This document shows positions 8,824-17,399 of a stretch of 64,000 nt of DNA, piece after piece (the stretch's first letter is position 1; each line of letters starts with the position of its first letter). The notes below the pieces were generated by a model. The model was not told the DNA's origin, did not search any database, and saw only the letters and a list, made by a program, of their open reading frames with translations. The DNA comes from Bradyrhizobium genosp. L (GTDB lineage: Bacteria > Pseudomonadota > Alphaproteobacteria > Rhizobiales > Xanthobacteraceae). The stretch covers positions 124,001 to 188,000 of the forward strand of contig NZ_CP061378.1 of assembly GCF_015624485.1 (NCBI RefSeq). The letters are read 5' to 3'. The translations under genes and the position numbers were made by a program.

Positions 8824-9792
8824 ATGGCATCGAACCTGGACACCACAGTCACGGTCTTCGGCGGATCGGGGTTTCTGGGGCGGAATGTGGTGCGGGCGCT
8901 GTGCAAGCGCGATTACCGGGTTCGCGTCGCGGTGCGGCGGCCCGAGCTCGCCTTCCATCTGCAGCCGCTCGGCCGGGTCGGCCAGATCCATGCCGTGCAG
9001 GCCAATGTGCGCTACCCGGCCTCGGTCGAGGCCGCGCTGCGCGATTCGCATGCCGCGATCAATCTGGTCGGCATTCTGGCCGAGAGCGGCGGGCAGACCT
9101 TTGAGGCCGTCCAGGTGAAGGGCGCCGAGACCATCGCCAAGGCGGCGACATCAGCCGGCGCCCGGATGGTGCATGTCTCGGCGATCGGCGCCGACGAGAA
9201 CTCGCTCGCGCATTATTTCCGTGCCAAGGCCGCCGGCGAGGCGGCGGTCAAGGCCGCGGCGCTGGACGCCACCATCATGCGGCCGTCGCTGCTGTTCGGA
9301 CCGGAGGATCAGTTCACCAACCGCTTTGCCGCGCTGGCGCGGCTGTCGCCGGTGCTGCCGCTGGTCGGCGGCGGGGCTGGCAAGGTGCAGCCGGCCTATG
9401 TCGCCGACGTCGCCGACGCCATTGCCGATGCCGTGGACGGCAAGGCCAAGGCCGGCGCGACCTACGAGCTCGGCGGCCCGGAAGTGCTGACCATGCGCGA
9501 GGTGATGCAGATCATCTGCGAGATCACCCAGCGCGACCGCATGCTGGCGCCGCTGCCGTTCGCCCTCGCCAAATTCCAGGCGCTGTTCCTGCAGTTCGCG
9601 CCCGCCCCGTTCACGCTGACGGGAGACCAGGTCGCGATGCTGCGCACCGACAATGTGGTGTCGGAGGCCGCGACGGCCGCCGGGCTGACTTTTGCCGGCC
9701 TCGGCATCACGCCGGACTCGATGGAAGCGATCGCCCCGCAATATCTCTGGCGCTTCCGCGCGACCGGGCAATTCCAGAAGAAGAGCGCGTAG
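8824..9792 (+). CDS. NDUFA9-like complex I-associated SDR protein
   Basis: Extended short-chain-dehydrogenase fold, 322 residues, of the family including the 39-kDa NDUFA9 subunit of mitochondrial complex I; many alphaproteobacteria have this homologue. The nucleotide-binding motif TVFGGSGFLGRNVVRAL lies at residues 9-25. RMVHVSAIGAD and the HYFRAKAAGE segment (SDR-type Y-x-x-x-K replaced by Y-F-R-A-K) follow, then TIMRPSLLFGPEDQFTNRF. The start is MASNLDTTVTV at 8824; upstream codons belong to the tRNA promoter region. It probably stabilises complex I or handles quinones; a free oxidoreductase role cannot be excluded. Confidence 0.85.
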   Translation: MASNLDTTVTVFGGSGFLGRNVVRALCKRDYRVRVAVRRPELAFHLQPLGRVGQIHAVQANVRYPASVEAALRDSHAAINLVGILAESGGQTFEAVQVKGAETIAKAATSAGARMVHVSAIGADENSLAHYFRAKAAGEAAVKAAALDATIMRPSLLFGPEDQFTNRFAALARLSPVLPLVGGGAGKVQPAYVADVADAIADAVDGKAKAGATYELGGPEVLTMREVMQIICEITQRDRMLAPLPFALAKFQALFLQFAPAPFTLTGDQVAMLRTDNVVSEAATAAGLTFAGLGITPDSMEAIAPQYLWRFRATGQFQKKSA

Positions 9793-9807
9793 GCGCCCTA
9801 TCTTGTC

Positions 9808-9886
9808 GGGTGGGCAAAGCGGAGCGTGCCCACCTTCACGAGCACGCCGCAGATGGTGGGCACGCTTCGCTTTGCCCACCCTACGA
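9808..9886. repeat. Palindromic REP doublet (GTGGGCAAAGC family)
   Basis: Inverted arms GGGTGGGCAAAGCGGAGCG and its near-complement CGCTTCGCTTTGCCCACCC surround a short spacer. A second member of the family lies at 36809-36891. It sits between two convergent genes and could act as a bidirectional terminator or as a non-autonomous REP element. Confidence 0.8.
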
Positions 9887-9900
9887 TTCCGGAATTCGTC

Positions 9901-10707
9901 CTACCGCCCCATCGCCAGCGCGATCAGGCCGAGGGTGCCGACGATCACGCGCCACCAGGCGAAGAAGGTGAAGCCGCGGCGGGTGACGAAGTTGAGGAAC
10001 GCGCGCACCACGATCAGCGCGGTGATGAACGAGACCACGAAGCCGACCGCGATGACGCTGAGATTGTCGGTCGAGAAGTCGCCGCGGTTCTTATAGAAAT
10101 CATAGGCAAACGCGCCGACCATGGTCGGGATCGCGAGGAAGAACGAGAACTCCGCCGCCGAGCGCTTGTCGGCGCCGAGCAGCATCGCGGCAACGATGCT
10201 GGCACCGGAGCGCGACACGCCGGGAATCATCGCGAGGCACTGCGCGACGCCGATCCAGAAATACATCAAGAGCGGGAAACGCGTCGCATCGTCCTCATAG
10301 ACCTTGAGGTCGAGCTGATCGACCCACAGCAGCACGGCGCCGCCGACGATCAGCGAGAAGCACACCACCCACGGATTGAACAGGAATTCCTTGATGTATT
10401 TGCCGGCGATCAAGCCGATCACCACCGCGGGCAGGAACGCCACCAGCACGCCGATCACGAAGCGGCGGTCCTCGGCGTTGGAGAACATGCCGAGTGCGAT
10501 CCGCCACAGTTTGGCGAAATAGAGCACGAGGATCGCAAGGATCGCGCCGAGCTGAATCAGGATCGCAAAGCTCTTCCAGAAATCGCCTTCGCCGAGATTG
10601 AAGAAGCGTTCCGCAAGCAGGAGATGGCCCGTCGAAGAAACCGGCAGGAACTCGGTGACGCCCTCGACAATGCCGAGAATCACCGCCCGCACCATATCCG
10701 TCATCAT
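9901..10707 (-). CDS. uppP: Undecaprenyl-diphosphatase
   Basis: BacA/UppP integral-membrane phosphatase that recycles undecaprenyl pyrophosphate to the lipid carrier used for peptidoglycan and O-antigen; overproduction confers bacitracin resistance. It has 268 residues and about eight hydrophobic segments. Both family motifs are present: EGVTEFLPVSSTGHLLL near residue 14 (catalytic Glu) and PGVSRSGASI near residue 166 (Ser and Arg). It converges on the NDUFA9-like gene with a REP doublet between them. Confidence 0.95.
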   Translation of the reverse strand: MMTDMVRAVILGIVEGVTEFLPVSSTGHLLLAERFFNLGEGDFWKSFAILIQLGAILAILVLYFAKLWRIALGMFSNAEDRRFVIGVLVAFLPAVVIGLIAGKYIKEFLFNPWVVCFSLIVGGAVLLWVDQLDLKVYEDDATRFPLLMYFWIGVAQCLAMIPGVSRSGASIVAAMLLGADKRSAAEFSFFLAIPTMVGAFAYDFYKNRGDFSTDNLSVIAVGFVVSFITALIVVRAFLNFVTRRGFTFFAWWRVIVGTLGLIALAMGR

Positions 10708-10995
10708 GATTGGCCTGTCCCCTGTGGAAAACCGCGCTCTTCTCGCCTATTCGCCCATCTGCTGCAATCGCAAAAAAACGGCAAACAGTGGGTTGCCTCG
10801 TCGATTTGCTGAGCTATAGCGTTTTTGTGACCCGCACCTTCCGCGGGGATAGCTACCGGTTCGCGTGCTGACGCGACATACAGACCAATCGAGGCTGGTT
10901 CGGCCAAGTCGCGGGTTCAAGTCACGGGTTCAGGTCACAGGCCCAGGCCGCAAAGGTTGATGGTTTCTTAAGCGCCGCTGACTACCAAGGGTTTC

Positions 10996-11688
10996 ATGTA
11001 TACGCTGTATCATCATCCGTTCTGTCCGCATTCGCGATTCATCCGGCTCGTGCTTGGCGAGTACGGCCTCGATCTTCGCCTTGTGGAGGAGCGGGTCTGG
11101 GAGCGGCGCGAGGCGTTTTTGGCGCTCAATCCGGCGGCCAACACGCCGGTGCTGATCGCGGAAGGATTTCCGCCCGTTCCGGGCGCACCGGTGATCGCCG
11201 AATATGTCGACGAGGCGCATGGGGTTGATGCCGGCGAACGTCGGCTGCTGCCGACCTCGATGGCGGAGCGCGTCGAGGTGCGGCGGCTGATGGCCTGGTT
11301 CAACGAAAAATTCTTCGAGGAAGCGTCGAACCCGCTGGTGACCGAGCGGATCTACAAGCGCTTCATGAGCGAGGACAATGGCGGTGGACCGCCGGCCCCC
11401 GACATCATGCGCGCCGCCAAGGTCAATGTGCGCTATCATCTGACCTATATCGGCTGGCTGGCGAAGACGCGGAACTATCTCGCCGGCGACCGGCTGACCT
11501 ATGCGGATCTCGCCGCCGCGGCGCATCTCTCGGCGATCGACTATCTGGGCGACGTGCCATGGAGCGAGGACGACGCGGCAAAGGCGTGGTACGCGCGGGT
11601 GAAATCCCGCCCGTCGTTCCGCCCGCTGCTCAGCGAATGGCTGGCGGGGGTGCCGGCGTCGCGGACCTATGTGGACCTCGACTTCTGA
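10996..11688 (+). CDS. fzlA: FtsZ-binding GST-fold cell-division protein FzlA
   Basis: GST-like protein of 230 residues. The thioredoxin-like N-terminus ([22 protein letters not shown]) and the all-alpha C-terminal domain with [26 protein letters not shown] match FzlA. The conserved tail [10 protein letters not shown] then ending in YVDLDF is characteristic. In Caulobacter, FzlA binds and curves FtsZ filaments and activates septal synthesis, with no need for glutathione. It precedes queG with a small overlap. A generic glutathione transferase is the alternative, but the C-terminal tail favours FzlA. Confidence 0.82.
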   Translation: MYTLYHHPFCPHSRFIRLVLGEYGLDLRLVEERVWERREAFLALNPAANTPVLIAEGFPPVPGAPVIAEYVDEAHGVDAGERRLLPTSMAERVEVRRLMAWFNEKFFEEASNPLVTERIYKRFMSEDNGGGPPAPDIMRAAKVNVRYHLTYIGWLAKTRNYLAGDRLTYADLAAAAHLSAIDYLGDVPWSEDDAAKAWYARVKSRPSFRPLLSEWLAGVPASRTYVDLDF

Positions 11689-12827
11689 ACCCGGCAGTTA
11701 GGCTCTCGCCCGCTGATCTGAAGGCTGCGCTGACGCGCGAGGCACGTGCGCTCGGGTTTGACGCGATCGGCGTCACCGCTCCGGATGCGATCGCACAGGC
11801 CGGAAAATACTTCCTCGAATTCCTCGACGGTGGCGGCCATGGCGAGATGGACTGGCTCGCCAACAGTCCGGAACGCCGCACCGATCCGCGCGCGCTGTGG
11901 GGCGGTGTTCGCTCGATCATCATGCTCGGCGTCAATTACGGGCCCGACGACAATCCGCTGGAGATTCTTGCGCGCCGGTCGCATGGCGCGATCTCGGTCT
12001 ATGCGCAGGGCGACGACTATCACGACGTCATCAAGAAGCGGCTGAAGATCCTGGCGCGCTGGCTCGCCGCTGAGAGCGGCGACGATGTGAAAGTATTCGT
12101 CGACACCGCGGCCGTGATGGAGAAGCCGCTCGCGCAGGCCGCCGGCATCGGCTGGCAGGGCAAGCACACCAACCTCGTCTCGCGCGCATTCGGCTCATGG
12201 CTGTTTCTCGGCGCGATCTATTCCGCGACCGAGCTGCCGCGCGATGGCGCCGAAGCCGATCATTGCGGCAGCTGCCGCGCCTGCCAGGACGTCTGCCCGA
12301 CGGCGGCATTCCCCGCGCCCTACAAGCTCGATGCGCGGCGCTGCATCTCGTATCTGACGATCGAGAACAAGGGCCCGATCCCGCACGAATTCCGCAAGAG
12401 CATCGGCAATCGCATCTATGGCTGCGATGATTGCCTCGCCGTGTGTCCGTGGAACAAGTTCGCGCAAGAGGGCCGCGAGCAGAAGCTCGCCGCACGCGAT
12501 GCATTGCGCGCGCCTGCGCTCGCCGATCTCGCGCGGCTCGACGATGCCGCCTTCCGCACGCTGTTTGCGAAGTCGCCGGTCAAGCGCATCGGCCGTAACA
12601 ATTTCATCCGCAATGTGCTGATCGCGATCGGCAACTCCGGCGACGCGCGTCTTGCTGCCGAAGCACGCCGACTGCTCGACGATGCGAACCCGGTGGTGCG
12701 GGGTGCGGCGGTGTGGGCGTTGTCGCAGCTGATCGCGCGCGAAGAGCTCGCCGTGCTCGCGTCACGGGCCGGCGGCGAACCTGACGTCACCGTCCAGCAG
12801 GAGTGGCGCGCGGCCGCCGCCCCTTGA
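11637..12827 (+). CDS. queG: Epoxyqueuosine reductase QueG
   Basis: Cobalamin- and iron-sulfur-dependent enzyme that performs the last step of queuosine synthesis in tRNA (epoxyqueuosine to queuosine). Core motifs are [10 protein letters not shown] near the N-terminus, the [16 protein letters not shown] and [13 protein letters not shown] clusters (two [4Fe-4S] centres) and a C-terminal HEAT-like repeat ([15 protein letters not shown]). The ATG at 11637 is the only standard in-frame start near the conserved N-terminus, but it overlaps fzlA by 52 bases and lacks a good ribosome site. A nonstandard CTG at 11685 is possible. Confidence 0.9.
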   Translation: MAGGGAGVADLCGPRLLNPAVRLSPADLKAALTREARALGFDAIGVTAPDAIAQAGKYFLEFLDGGGHGEMDWLANSPERRTDPRALWGGVRSIIMLGVNYGPDDNPLEILARRSHGAISVYAQGDDYHDVIKKRLKILARWLAAESGDDVKVFVDTAAVMEKPLAQAAGIGWQGKHTNLVSRAFGSWLFLGAIYSATELPRDGAEADHCGSCRACQDVCPTAAFPAPYKLDARRCISYLTIENKGPIPHEFRKSIGNRIYGCDDCLAVCPWNKFAQEGREQKLAARDALRAPALADLARLDDAAFRTLFAKSPVKRIGRNNFIRNVLIAIGNSGDARLAAEARRLLDDANPVVRGAAVWALSQLIAREELAVLASRAGGEPDVTVQQEWRAAAAP

Positions 12828-12861
12828 TTTCATCGCGCCGTTCCCGTCATGGTCGCGCGCC

Positions 12862-13659
12862 ATGACAAACCAGCCTTTCTTCACCCGGCACGGCGACGGC
12901 TTCATGCCGACGGCTGTCGCCAACGGTCCCTGGAGCCCGGAATCGATGCACGGCCGCGTCGTGATCGGCCTGCTCGGCTTCGTCATCGAGGAGCGCCACG
13001 GCTCCGACGATTTCGTGCCGGCGCGGCTGACCGTCGACATGTTCCGGCTGCCCAACATCACGACGCCGGTCGAGGTGACGACCAAGCTCGTGCGCGACGG
13101 CCTACGCATCAAGGTGGTCGAGGCCGAATTCCTGTCCGGCGGCACCAGCATGGCGCGCGCCTCGTGCCAATTATTGCGCAAGACGGAAAACGCGCCGGGC
13201 AATGTCTGGTCGCCGCCGAACTGGAAGGTGCCGGCGCCCGCGGACATTCCGAAGCCGACCGATCCGAAGCTCGGCATGAACGGCAAATGGGAGACGCGCC
13301 CCATTGCAGGCCACATGGGTTCGCTCGGGGAGCGCCGGCTCTGGATGAGCGAGGTGCGCGAGCTGGTCGAAGGCGTCACGATGACGCCGTTCGTCCATGT
13401 CGCGACCGGTGCGGATTTCGCCAGCCCCTTTGCCAATGCCGGCGACCGGGGGCTCGGTTACATCAACAGCGACGTCACGATCTATCTGCATCGTTTGCCG
13501 GTGTCGAACTGGGTCGGCTTCGAGGTCGTCAACCACCACGCCACCGACGGCATCGCGATCGGCGAATGCTGGCTCTATGACGAGCAGGGTCCGATCGGCA
13601 CCTCGACGGTCGCAGCGCTGGCGCAGCGCAAGCCGATGGCCAATCCGCCGCCGCCGTAA
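12862..13659 (+). CDS. Thioesterase-superfamily (acyl-CoA hydrolase-like) protein
   Basis: 265 residues with the double-hotdog pattern of TesB-like acyl-CoA thioesterases: an N-terminal half with PARLTVDMFRLP and VTTKLVRDGLRIKVVEAEFLSGG, and a C-terminal half with GLGYINSDVTIYLHRLP and NWVGFEVVNHHATDGIAIGECWLYDEQGPIG. The latter resembles the C-terminal hotdog active-site strand. It likely hydrolyses an acyl-CoA, but the substrate is unknown. It starts 34 bp after queG. Confidence 0.75.
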   Translation: MTNQPFFTRHGDGFMPTAVANGPWSPESMHGRVVIGLLGFVIEERHGSDDFVPARLTVDMFRLPNITTPVEVTTKLVRDGLRIKVVEAEFLSGGTSMARASCQLLRKTENAPGNVWSPPNWKVPAPADIPKPTDPKLGMNGKWETRPIAGHMGSLGERRLWMSEVRELVEGVTMTPFVHVATGADFASPFANAGDRGLGYINSDVTIYLHRLPVSNWVGFEVVNHHATDGIAIGECWLYDEQGPIGTSTVAALAQRKPMANPPPP

Positions 13660-13663
13660 TTGT

Positions 13664-13703
13664 CGTCATTCCGGGGCGCGCGGAGCGCGAGCCCGGAATG
13701 ACG
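13664..13703. repeat. Palindromic REP element (CGTCATTCCGGGG family)
   Basis: A single hairpin with arms CGTCATTCCGGGG and CCCGGAATGACG and a GC-rich loop lies between the 3' ends of two convergent genes. It is a very common rhizobial intergenic type. Confidence 0.75.
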
Positions 13704-13705
13704 AG

Positions 13706-14173
13706 CTAGGCCAAATGCCGCTTCATCTCCGGCCGCGCCCGCAACTCGGCGCCCTGCTTGCCGACGATCTTGGCGATCCGCTCCGACGCAAAATTCAGAT
13801 CGACGAACGCCGGCGCGGTGTTGGCGACCTCGTGATACTCCGTGACCTTGCCGTCGCGCAGCCGCATGATCGCAACACCTTCGAACATCGCACGGGCGCC
13901 CTTCGCCTCCGGCAATGTCGAGCGATAGCTGAACGTGTAGCGCGCGTAGAGCGTCTCGCCGTTCGAGACGGGATCGTGCATGTCCCAGCGGAAGTCGGTC
14001 GCCGTGCGGTAGAACCAGTCGTCGATCATCTCGGCGATTCTCGCATGGCCCTTGAACGCGCCGTAGAACACATCGTGGTAGACGCCGTCCTCGGTGAACA
14101 GGTCGGCAAAGGCGTTGCCGTTGCGCTGCTCGACCGCGTCGCAGAACGCGCGCAGCATTGTTGTCGTTTCCAT
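13706..14173 (-). CDS. NTF2-like / SnoaL-type protein
   Basis: About 155 residues from METTTMLRAFCDAVEQRNGNAFADLF, with the cone-shaped NTF2 fold pattern (helices, then FTEDGVYHDVFYGAFKGHARIAEMI, then strands ending VAIMRLRDGKVTEYHEV). This superfamily includes SnoaL cyclases, limonene-epoxide hydrolase and many proteins of unknown role. The frame extends upstream to 14257 but that part reads through a REP, so the Met at 14173 is preferred. Function is not predictable. Confidence 0.75.
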   Translation of the reverse strand: METTTMLRAFCDAVEQRNGNAFADLFTEDGVYHDVFYGAFKGHARIAEMIDDWFYRTATDFRWDMHDPVSNGETLYARYTFSYRSTLPEAKGARAMFEGVAIMRLRDGKVTEYHEVANTAPAFVDLNFASERIAKIVGKQGAELRARPEMKRHLA

Positions 14174-14200
14174 CGGCACGTCTCCCAGCGCGTGTGGCCC

Positions 14201-14293
14201 ATCCTTCGAGGCTCGCTTCGCGAGCGCCTCAGGATGACGTCTTTCCGTAGCCGTCACCCTGAGGTGGCTGCTTCTTCAGCGGCCCTCGAAGGG
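14201..14293. repeat. Palindromic REP doublet (ATCCTTCGAGGCTCGC family)
   Basis: The left arm ATCCTTCGAGGCTCGCTTCG with CCTCAGGATGAC and the right arm CACCCTGAGGTGGCTGC with GCCCTCGAAGG form nested inverted repeats between two minus-strand genes. Confidence 0.7.
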
Positions 14294-14304
14294 CGGCGGC
14301 GTGG

Positions 14305-15114
14305 CTAAATCTCCGCCACCGCGGCGATGATGCGCGCGATGTCCTGCGGGCGCGAGAGGCGGTGGTCGCCGTCCTGGATCATGGTTAGCACCACATCCTC
14401 GGCCGGCAGCCGGTGCACCAGCGCGAACGCGTGTTTCCACGGCACGTCGGGGTCCTGCGCTCCCTGCAGGATGCGCACCGGGCAGCCGACATCGATCTTG
14501 CTGCCGAGCAAGAGATGATTGCGGCCCTCCTCGATCAGCTGACGAGTGATCGGATAGGGCGAGCCGTCGCCGTACTCCGACGGCCGCAGCCAGATGCCTT
14601 TGGTTTCGATCTCGGCGCGGATCTCGGGCGGAAATCCCTTCCACATCAGCTCTTCGGTGAAATCGGGCGCCGGAGCGATCAGCACCAGGCCGGCGAGCGA
14701 AGCGCTGCCGCGGCGCTTCGCAATCTCGCGCGCCAGGAGCAGCGCCATCCAGCCGCCCATCGAGGAGCCGATCACCACCTGCGGGCCGCTGCAAAACTGC
14801 GAAAACACCGCGACGCTCTCCTCGAGCCAGCGGCCGATCGTGCCATCGGCGAATTCGCCGCCGGATTCGCCATGGCCGGAATAATCGAACCGCACCGAGC
14901 TGCGGCCGTGCGCGGCGGCCCAGTCGTCGAGCGCGATCGCCTTGGTGCCCTTCATGTCGGACTTGAAGCCGCCGAGCCAGAAGATGCCCGGCGCGCCACT
15001 TGCGCCGCCAGGACCACCGCCCGAGCGAGCGCGCACCGCGATCCGGCGGCGGCCCTCGCCCTCGCCGACCTCGATGAAGGCGGGTTCCTGCCCGGCTGCG
15101 GCGGTTTGGCTCAT
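14305..15114 (-). CDS. Alpha/beta hydrolase
   Basis: 269 residues with the alpha/beta-hydrolase layout: FWLGGFKSDMKGTKA oxyanion-loop region, SVRFDYSGHGES, nucleophile elbow VIGSSMGGWMALLLA (Ser in G-S-S-M-G), Asp in RILQGAQDPDVPWKH and His in DGDHRLSR. It resembles the palmitoyl-protein thioesterase (ABHD10)-like and serine-aminopeptidase-type hydrolases. The N-terminal 25 residues are not conserved, so the start is approximate. Substrate unknown. Confidence 0.85.
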   Translation of the reverse strand: MSQTAAAGQEPAFIEVGEGEGRRRIAVRARSGGGPGGASGAPGIFWLGGFKSDMKGTKAIALDDWAAAHGRSSVRFDYSGHGESGGEFADGTIGRWLEESVAVFSQFCSGPQVVIGSSMGGWMALLLAREIAKRRGSASLAGLVLIAPAPDFTEELMWKGFPPEIRAEIETKGIWLRPSEYGDGSPYPITRQLIEEGRNHLLLGSKIDVGCPVRILQGAQDPDVPWKHAFALVHRLPAEDVVLTMIQDGDHRLSRPQDIARIIAAVAEI

Positions 15115-15341
15115 GGTTCGGTCACTCGCGTGTCAGAGATCTGGTTTTCGATCGTCTGATGGCATCGGTCAACGGCGCGCGTCCCGCCTTGCGGACCACG
15201 CAGCCCTGTCCTATGTGCCGGGCGTGGCTAAAATGCCTCGCATTTGACGGTTTTGCCGCATAGAAAGCGAGTTCGCTTGCCCCTAGCAGCGTCTTGCTTC
15301 AAAATAACCGCCTTCCCTTTCACAACTTTGGAGAGATACCC

Positions 15342-15881
15342 ATTCGCCGTCCCAACAGAGCCCCGCCCACAGTCGCCAAGGATGGGCCGCGCACCAATGA
15401 CGAGATTCGCAACGCACAGATTCAGCTGATCGATGCGGAGGGTGCCAACAGAGGCACCGTCGAAACCATGTTGGCCATCAAGATGGCCATGGAAGCCGGC
15501 ATGGACCTCGTCGAGATTTCGCCGAACGTCAGTCCTCCGGTCTGCAAGATCATGGACTACGGCAAATACAAATATTCCGCGCAGAAGAAGGCCGCCGAAG
15601 CGCGCAAGAAGCAGAAGGTCGTCGAGATCAAGGAGATCAAGCTCCGCCCGATGATCGACGATCACGACTATGACGTGAAGATGCGCGCCATGCAGCGCTT
15701 CTTCGAGGAAGGCGACAAGGTCAAGATCACCTTGCGCTACCGCGGTCGTGAGATGGCGCACCAGGAGATCGGCACCAAGCTGCTGGACAAGGTGAAGGCC
15801 GACGTCGCCGAGTACGCCAAGGTCGAGCAGGACGCGCGATTCGAAGGCCGCCAGGTCGTCATGGTGCTGGCGCCGCGCTGA
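15342..15881 (+). CDS. infC: Translation initiation factor IF-3, AUU start
   Basis: IF-3 binds the 30S subunit, blocks premature 50S joining and checks the start codon. The protein has 179 residues: an N-domain from [22 protein letters not shown], an Arg/Lys-rich linker helix ([16 protein letters not shown]), then a C-domain ending VVMVLAPR. No ATG, GTG or TTG fits the conserved start. An ATT codon at 15342 sits a few bases after TTGGAGAG, which matches the AUU start through which IF-3 autoregulates its own translation in other bacteria. An upstream ATG (15294) would add 16 unconserved residues. rpmI and rplT follow after a terminator. Confidence 0.92.
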   Translation: MRRPNRAPPTVAKDGPRTNDEIRNAQIQLIDAEGANRGTVETMLAIKMAMEAGMDLVEISPNVSPPVCKIMDYGKYKYSAQKKAAEARKKQKVVEIKEIKLRPMIDDHDYDVKMRAMQRFFEEGDKVKITLRYRGREMAHQEIGTKLLDKVKADVAEYAKVEQDARFEGRQVVMVLAPR

Positions 15882-15912
15882 GGTTCGATTAGTCGCTTTG
15901 CCTGAAGGAACG

Positions 15913-15946
15913 GCCCGTCAGACCACCTGACGGGCTATTTCTTTTT
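15913..15946 (+). terminator. Rho-independent terminator after infC
   Basis: The stem GCCCGTCAG/CTGACGGGC (9 bp, perfect) with loop ACCAC is followed by TATTTCTTTTT. Confidence 0.85.
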
Positions 15947-15947
15947 C

Positions 15948-15981
15948 GTAGCCGGATTACGCTTCGCTCCATCCGGGCTAC
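15948..15981. repeat. REP-like palindrome (GTAGCCGGATTACGC family)
   Basis: Arms GTAGCCGGAT and ATCCGGGCTAC flank the core TACGCTTCGCTCC. A half copy (GTAGCCCGGATGAAGCGAAG) lies at 25950-25970. Confidence 0.6.
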
Positions 15982-16195
15982 GGGCCCAAATCCCCGCTTC
16001 CAGCGTTGCAAAACGGCCAATCCTCTGTCATAAGCCCGGCTTCGCCGCCCGGCTGATCAAGGGCTGCCGAGGCGACGTCTGGTGCAGGTTCTCTCCAATT
16101 CGGGAAAAACCTCAGCACTTCCAACGCTCTAACGAGCATTTTAGCCGACCGAACGCCTCTTTGGGCGATATTCGCGTTGGTCATAGGAGAGCCAA

Positions 16196-16396
16196 ATGCC
16201 CAAGTTGAAGACCAAATCGGGCGCTAAAAAGCGCTTCAAGGTGACGGCCACTGGCAAAGTCATGCACGCCCAGCGGGGCAAGCGCCACGGCATGATCAAG
16301 CGGACCAAGAAGCAGATCCGTCAGCTCCGCGGCACCCGCGTGCTGTTCAAGACCGACGGCGACAACGTCAAGAAGTACTTCTTGCCGAACGCCTGA
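16196..16396 (+). CDS. rpmI: Large ribosomal subunit protein bL35
   Basis: 66 residues, [20 protein letters not shown] with a strongly basic composition and the conserved [12 protein letters not shown] and YFLPNA end. It is a structural protein of the 50S subunit, in the conserved order infC-rpmI-rplT. TAGGAGAG gives a good ribosome-binding site just upstream. Confidence 0.97.
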   Translation: MPKLKTKSGAKKRFKVTATGKVMHAQRGKRHGMIKRTKKQIRQLRGTRVLFKTDGDNVKKYFLPNA

Positions 16397-16469
16397 TCGC
16401 ACACCGCTTGAACCCTCGTCGCTTACGCGGCGTTCCGTCACCACTTCATAGATCTCAAGGATTTCAGTC

Positions 16470-16829
16470 ATGTCTCGCGTCAAACGCGGTGTGACCGCTC
16501 ACGCCAAGCACAAGAAAGTCTACAAGGCCGCCAAGGGCTATTACGGCCGCCGCAAGAACACGATCCGCACTGCCAAGCAGGCGGTCGAAAAGGCCGGCCA
16601 GTACGCCTTCCGCGACCGCAAGCGCAAGAAGCGCACCTTCCGCGCGCTCTGGATCCAGCGCATCAACGCCGCGGTTCGTCCGTTCGGCATGACCTACAGC
16701 GTGTTCATCAACGGCCTGTCGAAGTCGGGCATCGTCGTCGACCGCAAGGTGCTGTCGGATCTCGCGATTGCCGAACCGGCGGCGTTCCAGGCCATCGCCG
16801 AGAAGGCCAAGGCCGCGCTGGCGGCCTGA
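16470..16829 (+). CDS. rplT: Large ribosomal subunit protein bL20
   Basis: 119 residues, [31 protein letters not shown] at the N-terminus, the RNA-binding extended helix, and a globular C-domain with [24 protein letters not shown]. bL20 is needed for early 50S assembly and in many bacteria represses its own operon by binding mRNA. It lies 73 bp after rpmI. Confidence 0.97.
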   Translation: MSRVKRGVTAHAKHKKVYKAAKGYYGRRKNTIRTAKQAVEKAGQYAFRDRKRKKRTFRALWIQRINAAVRPFGMTYSVFINGLSKSGIVVDRKVLSDLAIAEPAAFQAIAEKAKAALAA

Positions 16830-16840
16830 GCCCTGGGCGA

Positions 16841-17284
16841 TCAGCGGGCCTTCGGGCTCGCTTTCAGCGAATCTTGCGAATAGCGCTGCGACAGCTCTGC
16901 CCGGCAGAATGCCGTGAACGAGCGGTACATCGTGCCGCTCTGATTGGCGTATTTGGCGTCACAGCGCGCGAGCCCGGCCGCATAGGCCTTCTTCTGCGTT
17001 GCCCCGAGGCCGGACAGGAAGTCCGCCTCGCATTTCTTCTCGACGGCGGCGCCCAGCAGAACGTCGCCGCTCGCGCCGAATTCGCAATCCTTGAAGACCT
17101 TCATCGCGGCCGAGCATCCGCTCGTCGCGTTGATGGCCGCGATGATCTCGTCCTGCGTCATCGACGTGTCCATGCAGACCGCCGCGAGTGCGGGACCGCC
17201 ACCAAGCAACAGAATGACGGCCAGCCCGGTCGCCGGGAGACCAAAGCGCATCGCGCCCTCCTCGATCGAATGCATCTTGGTCAT
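16841..17284 (-). CDS. Small secreted Cys-containing protein of unknown function
   Basis: Up to 147 residues; the Met at 17251 (MRFGLPATG) begins a good signal peptide (LAVILLLGGGPALA). The mature part is about 110 residues with five to six Cys (AVCMD, SGCSAAM, KDCEFG, KKCEAD, ARCDAKY, AFCRAEL) that probably pair in the periplasm. It lies antisense between rplT and pheS. No family recognised. The upstream Met residues (17284, 17275) give a longer, less typical leader. Confidence 0.65.
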   Translation of the reverse strand: MTKMHSIEEGAMRFGLPATGLAVILLLGGGPALAAVCMDTSMTQDEIIAAINATSGCSAAMKVFKDCEFGASGDVLLGAAVEKKCEADFLSGLGATQKKAYAAGLARCDAKYANQSGTMYRSFTAFCRAELSQRYSQDSLKASPKAR

Positions 17285-17319
17285 GCCCTCGCATGAGGGG
17301 GTTCGACCCAGCCCGTCAT

Positions 17320-17367
17320 CCGCCCGAAATGACCGGCTTTTTGCTTGACGTTATAGGCTTCGGGCGG
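17320..17367. promoter_or_regulatory. Inverted repeat in the pheS leader
   Basis: CCGCCCGAA (17320-17328) and TTCGGGCGG (17359-17367) are perfect 9-bp complements with a 30-base loop, ending 32 bases before the pheS start. The hairpin could be a leader regulatory structure. No T run follows, so it is not a simple terminator. Confidence 0.4.
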
Positions 17368-17399
17368 CGACAACCCAGCCAAATTTTGGCGCCAGGGAA

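Larger units (their letters stand above)
15882..16195. other. infC-rpmI intergenic region
   Basis: This 314-bp interval contains a terminator hairpin, a REP-like palindrome (15948-15981) and a possible sigma-70 promoter (TTGCAA at 16006, TCATAA at 16028, spacing 16). It is where an L20-type leader could lie, but I cannot show a specific structure. Confidence 0.45.
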
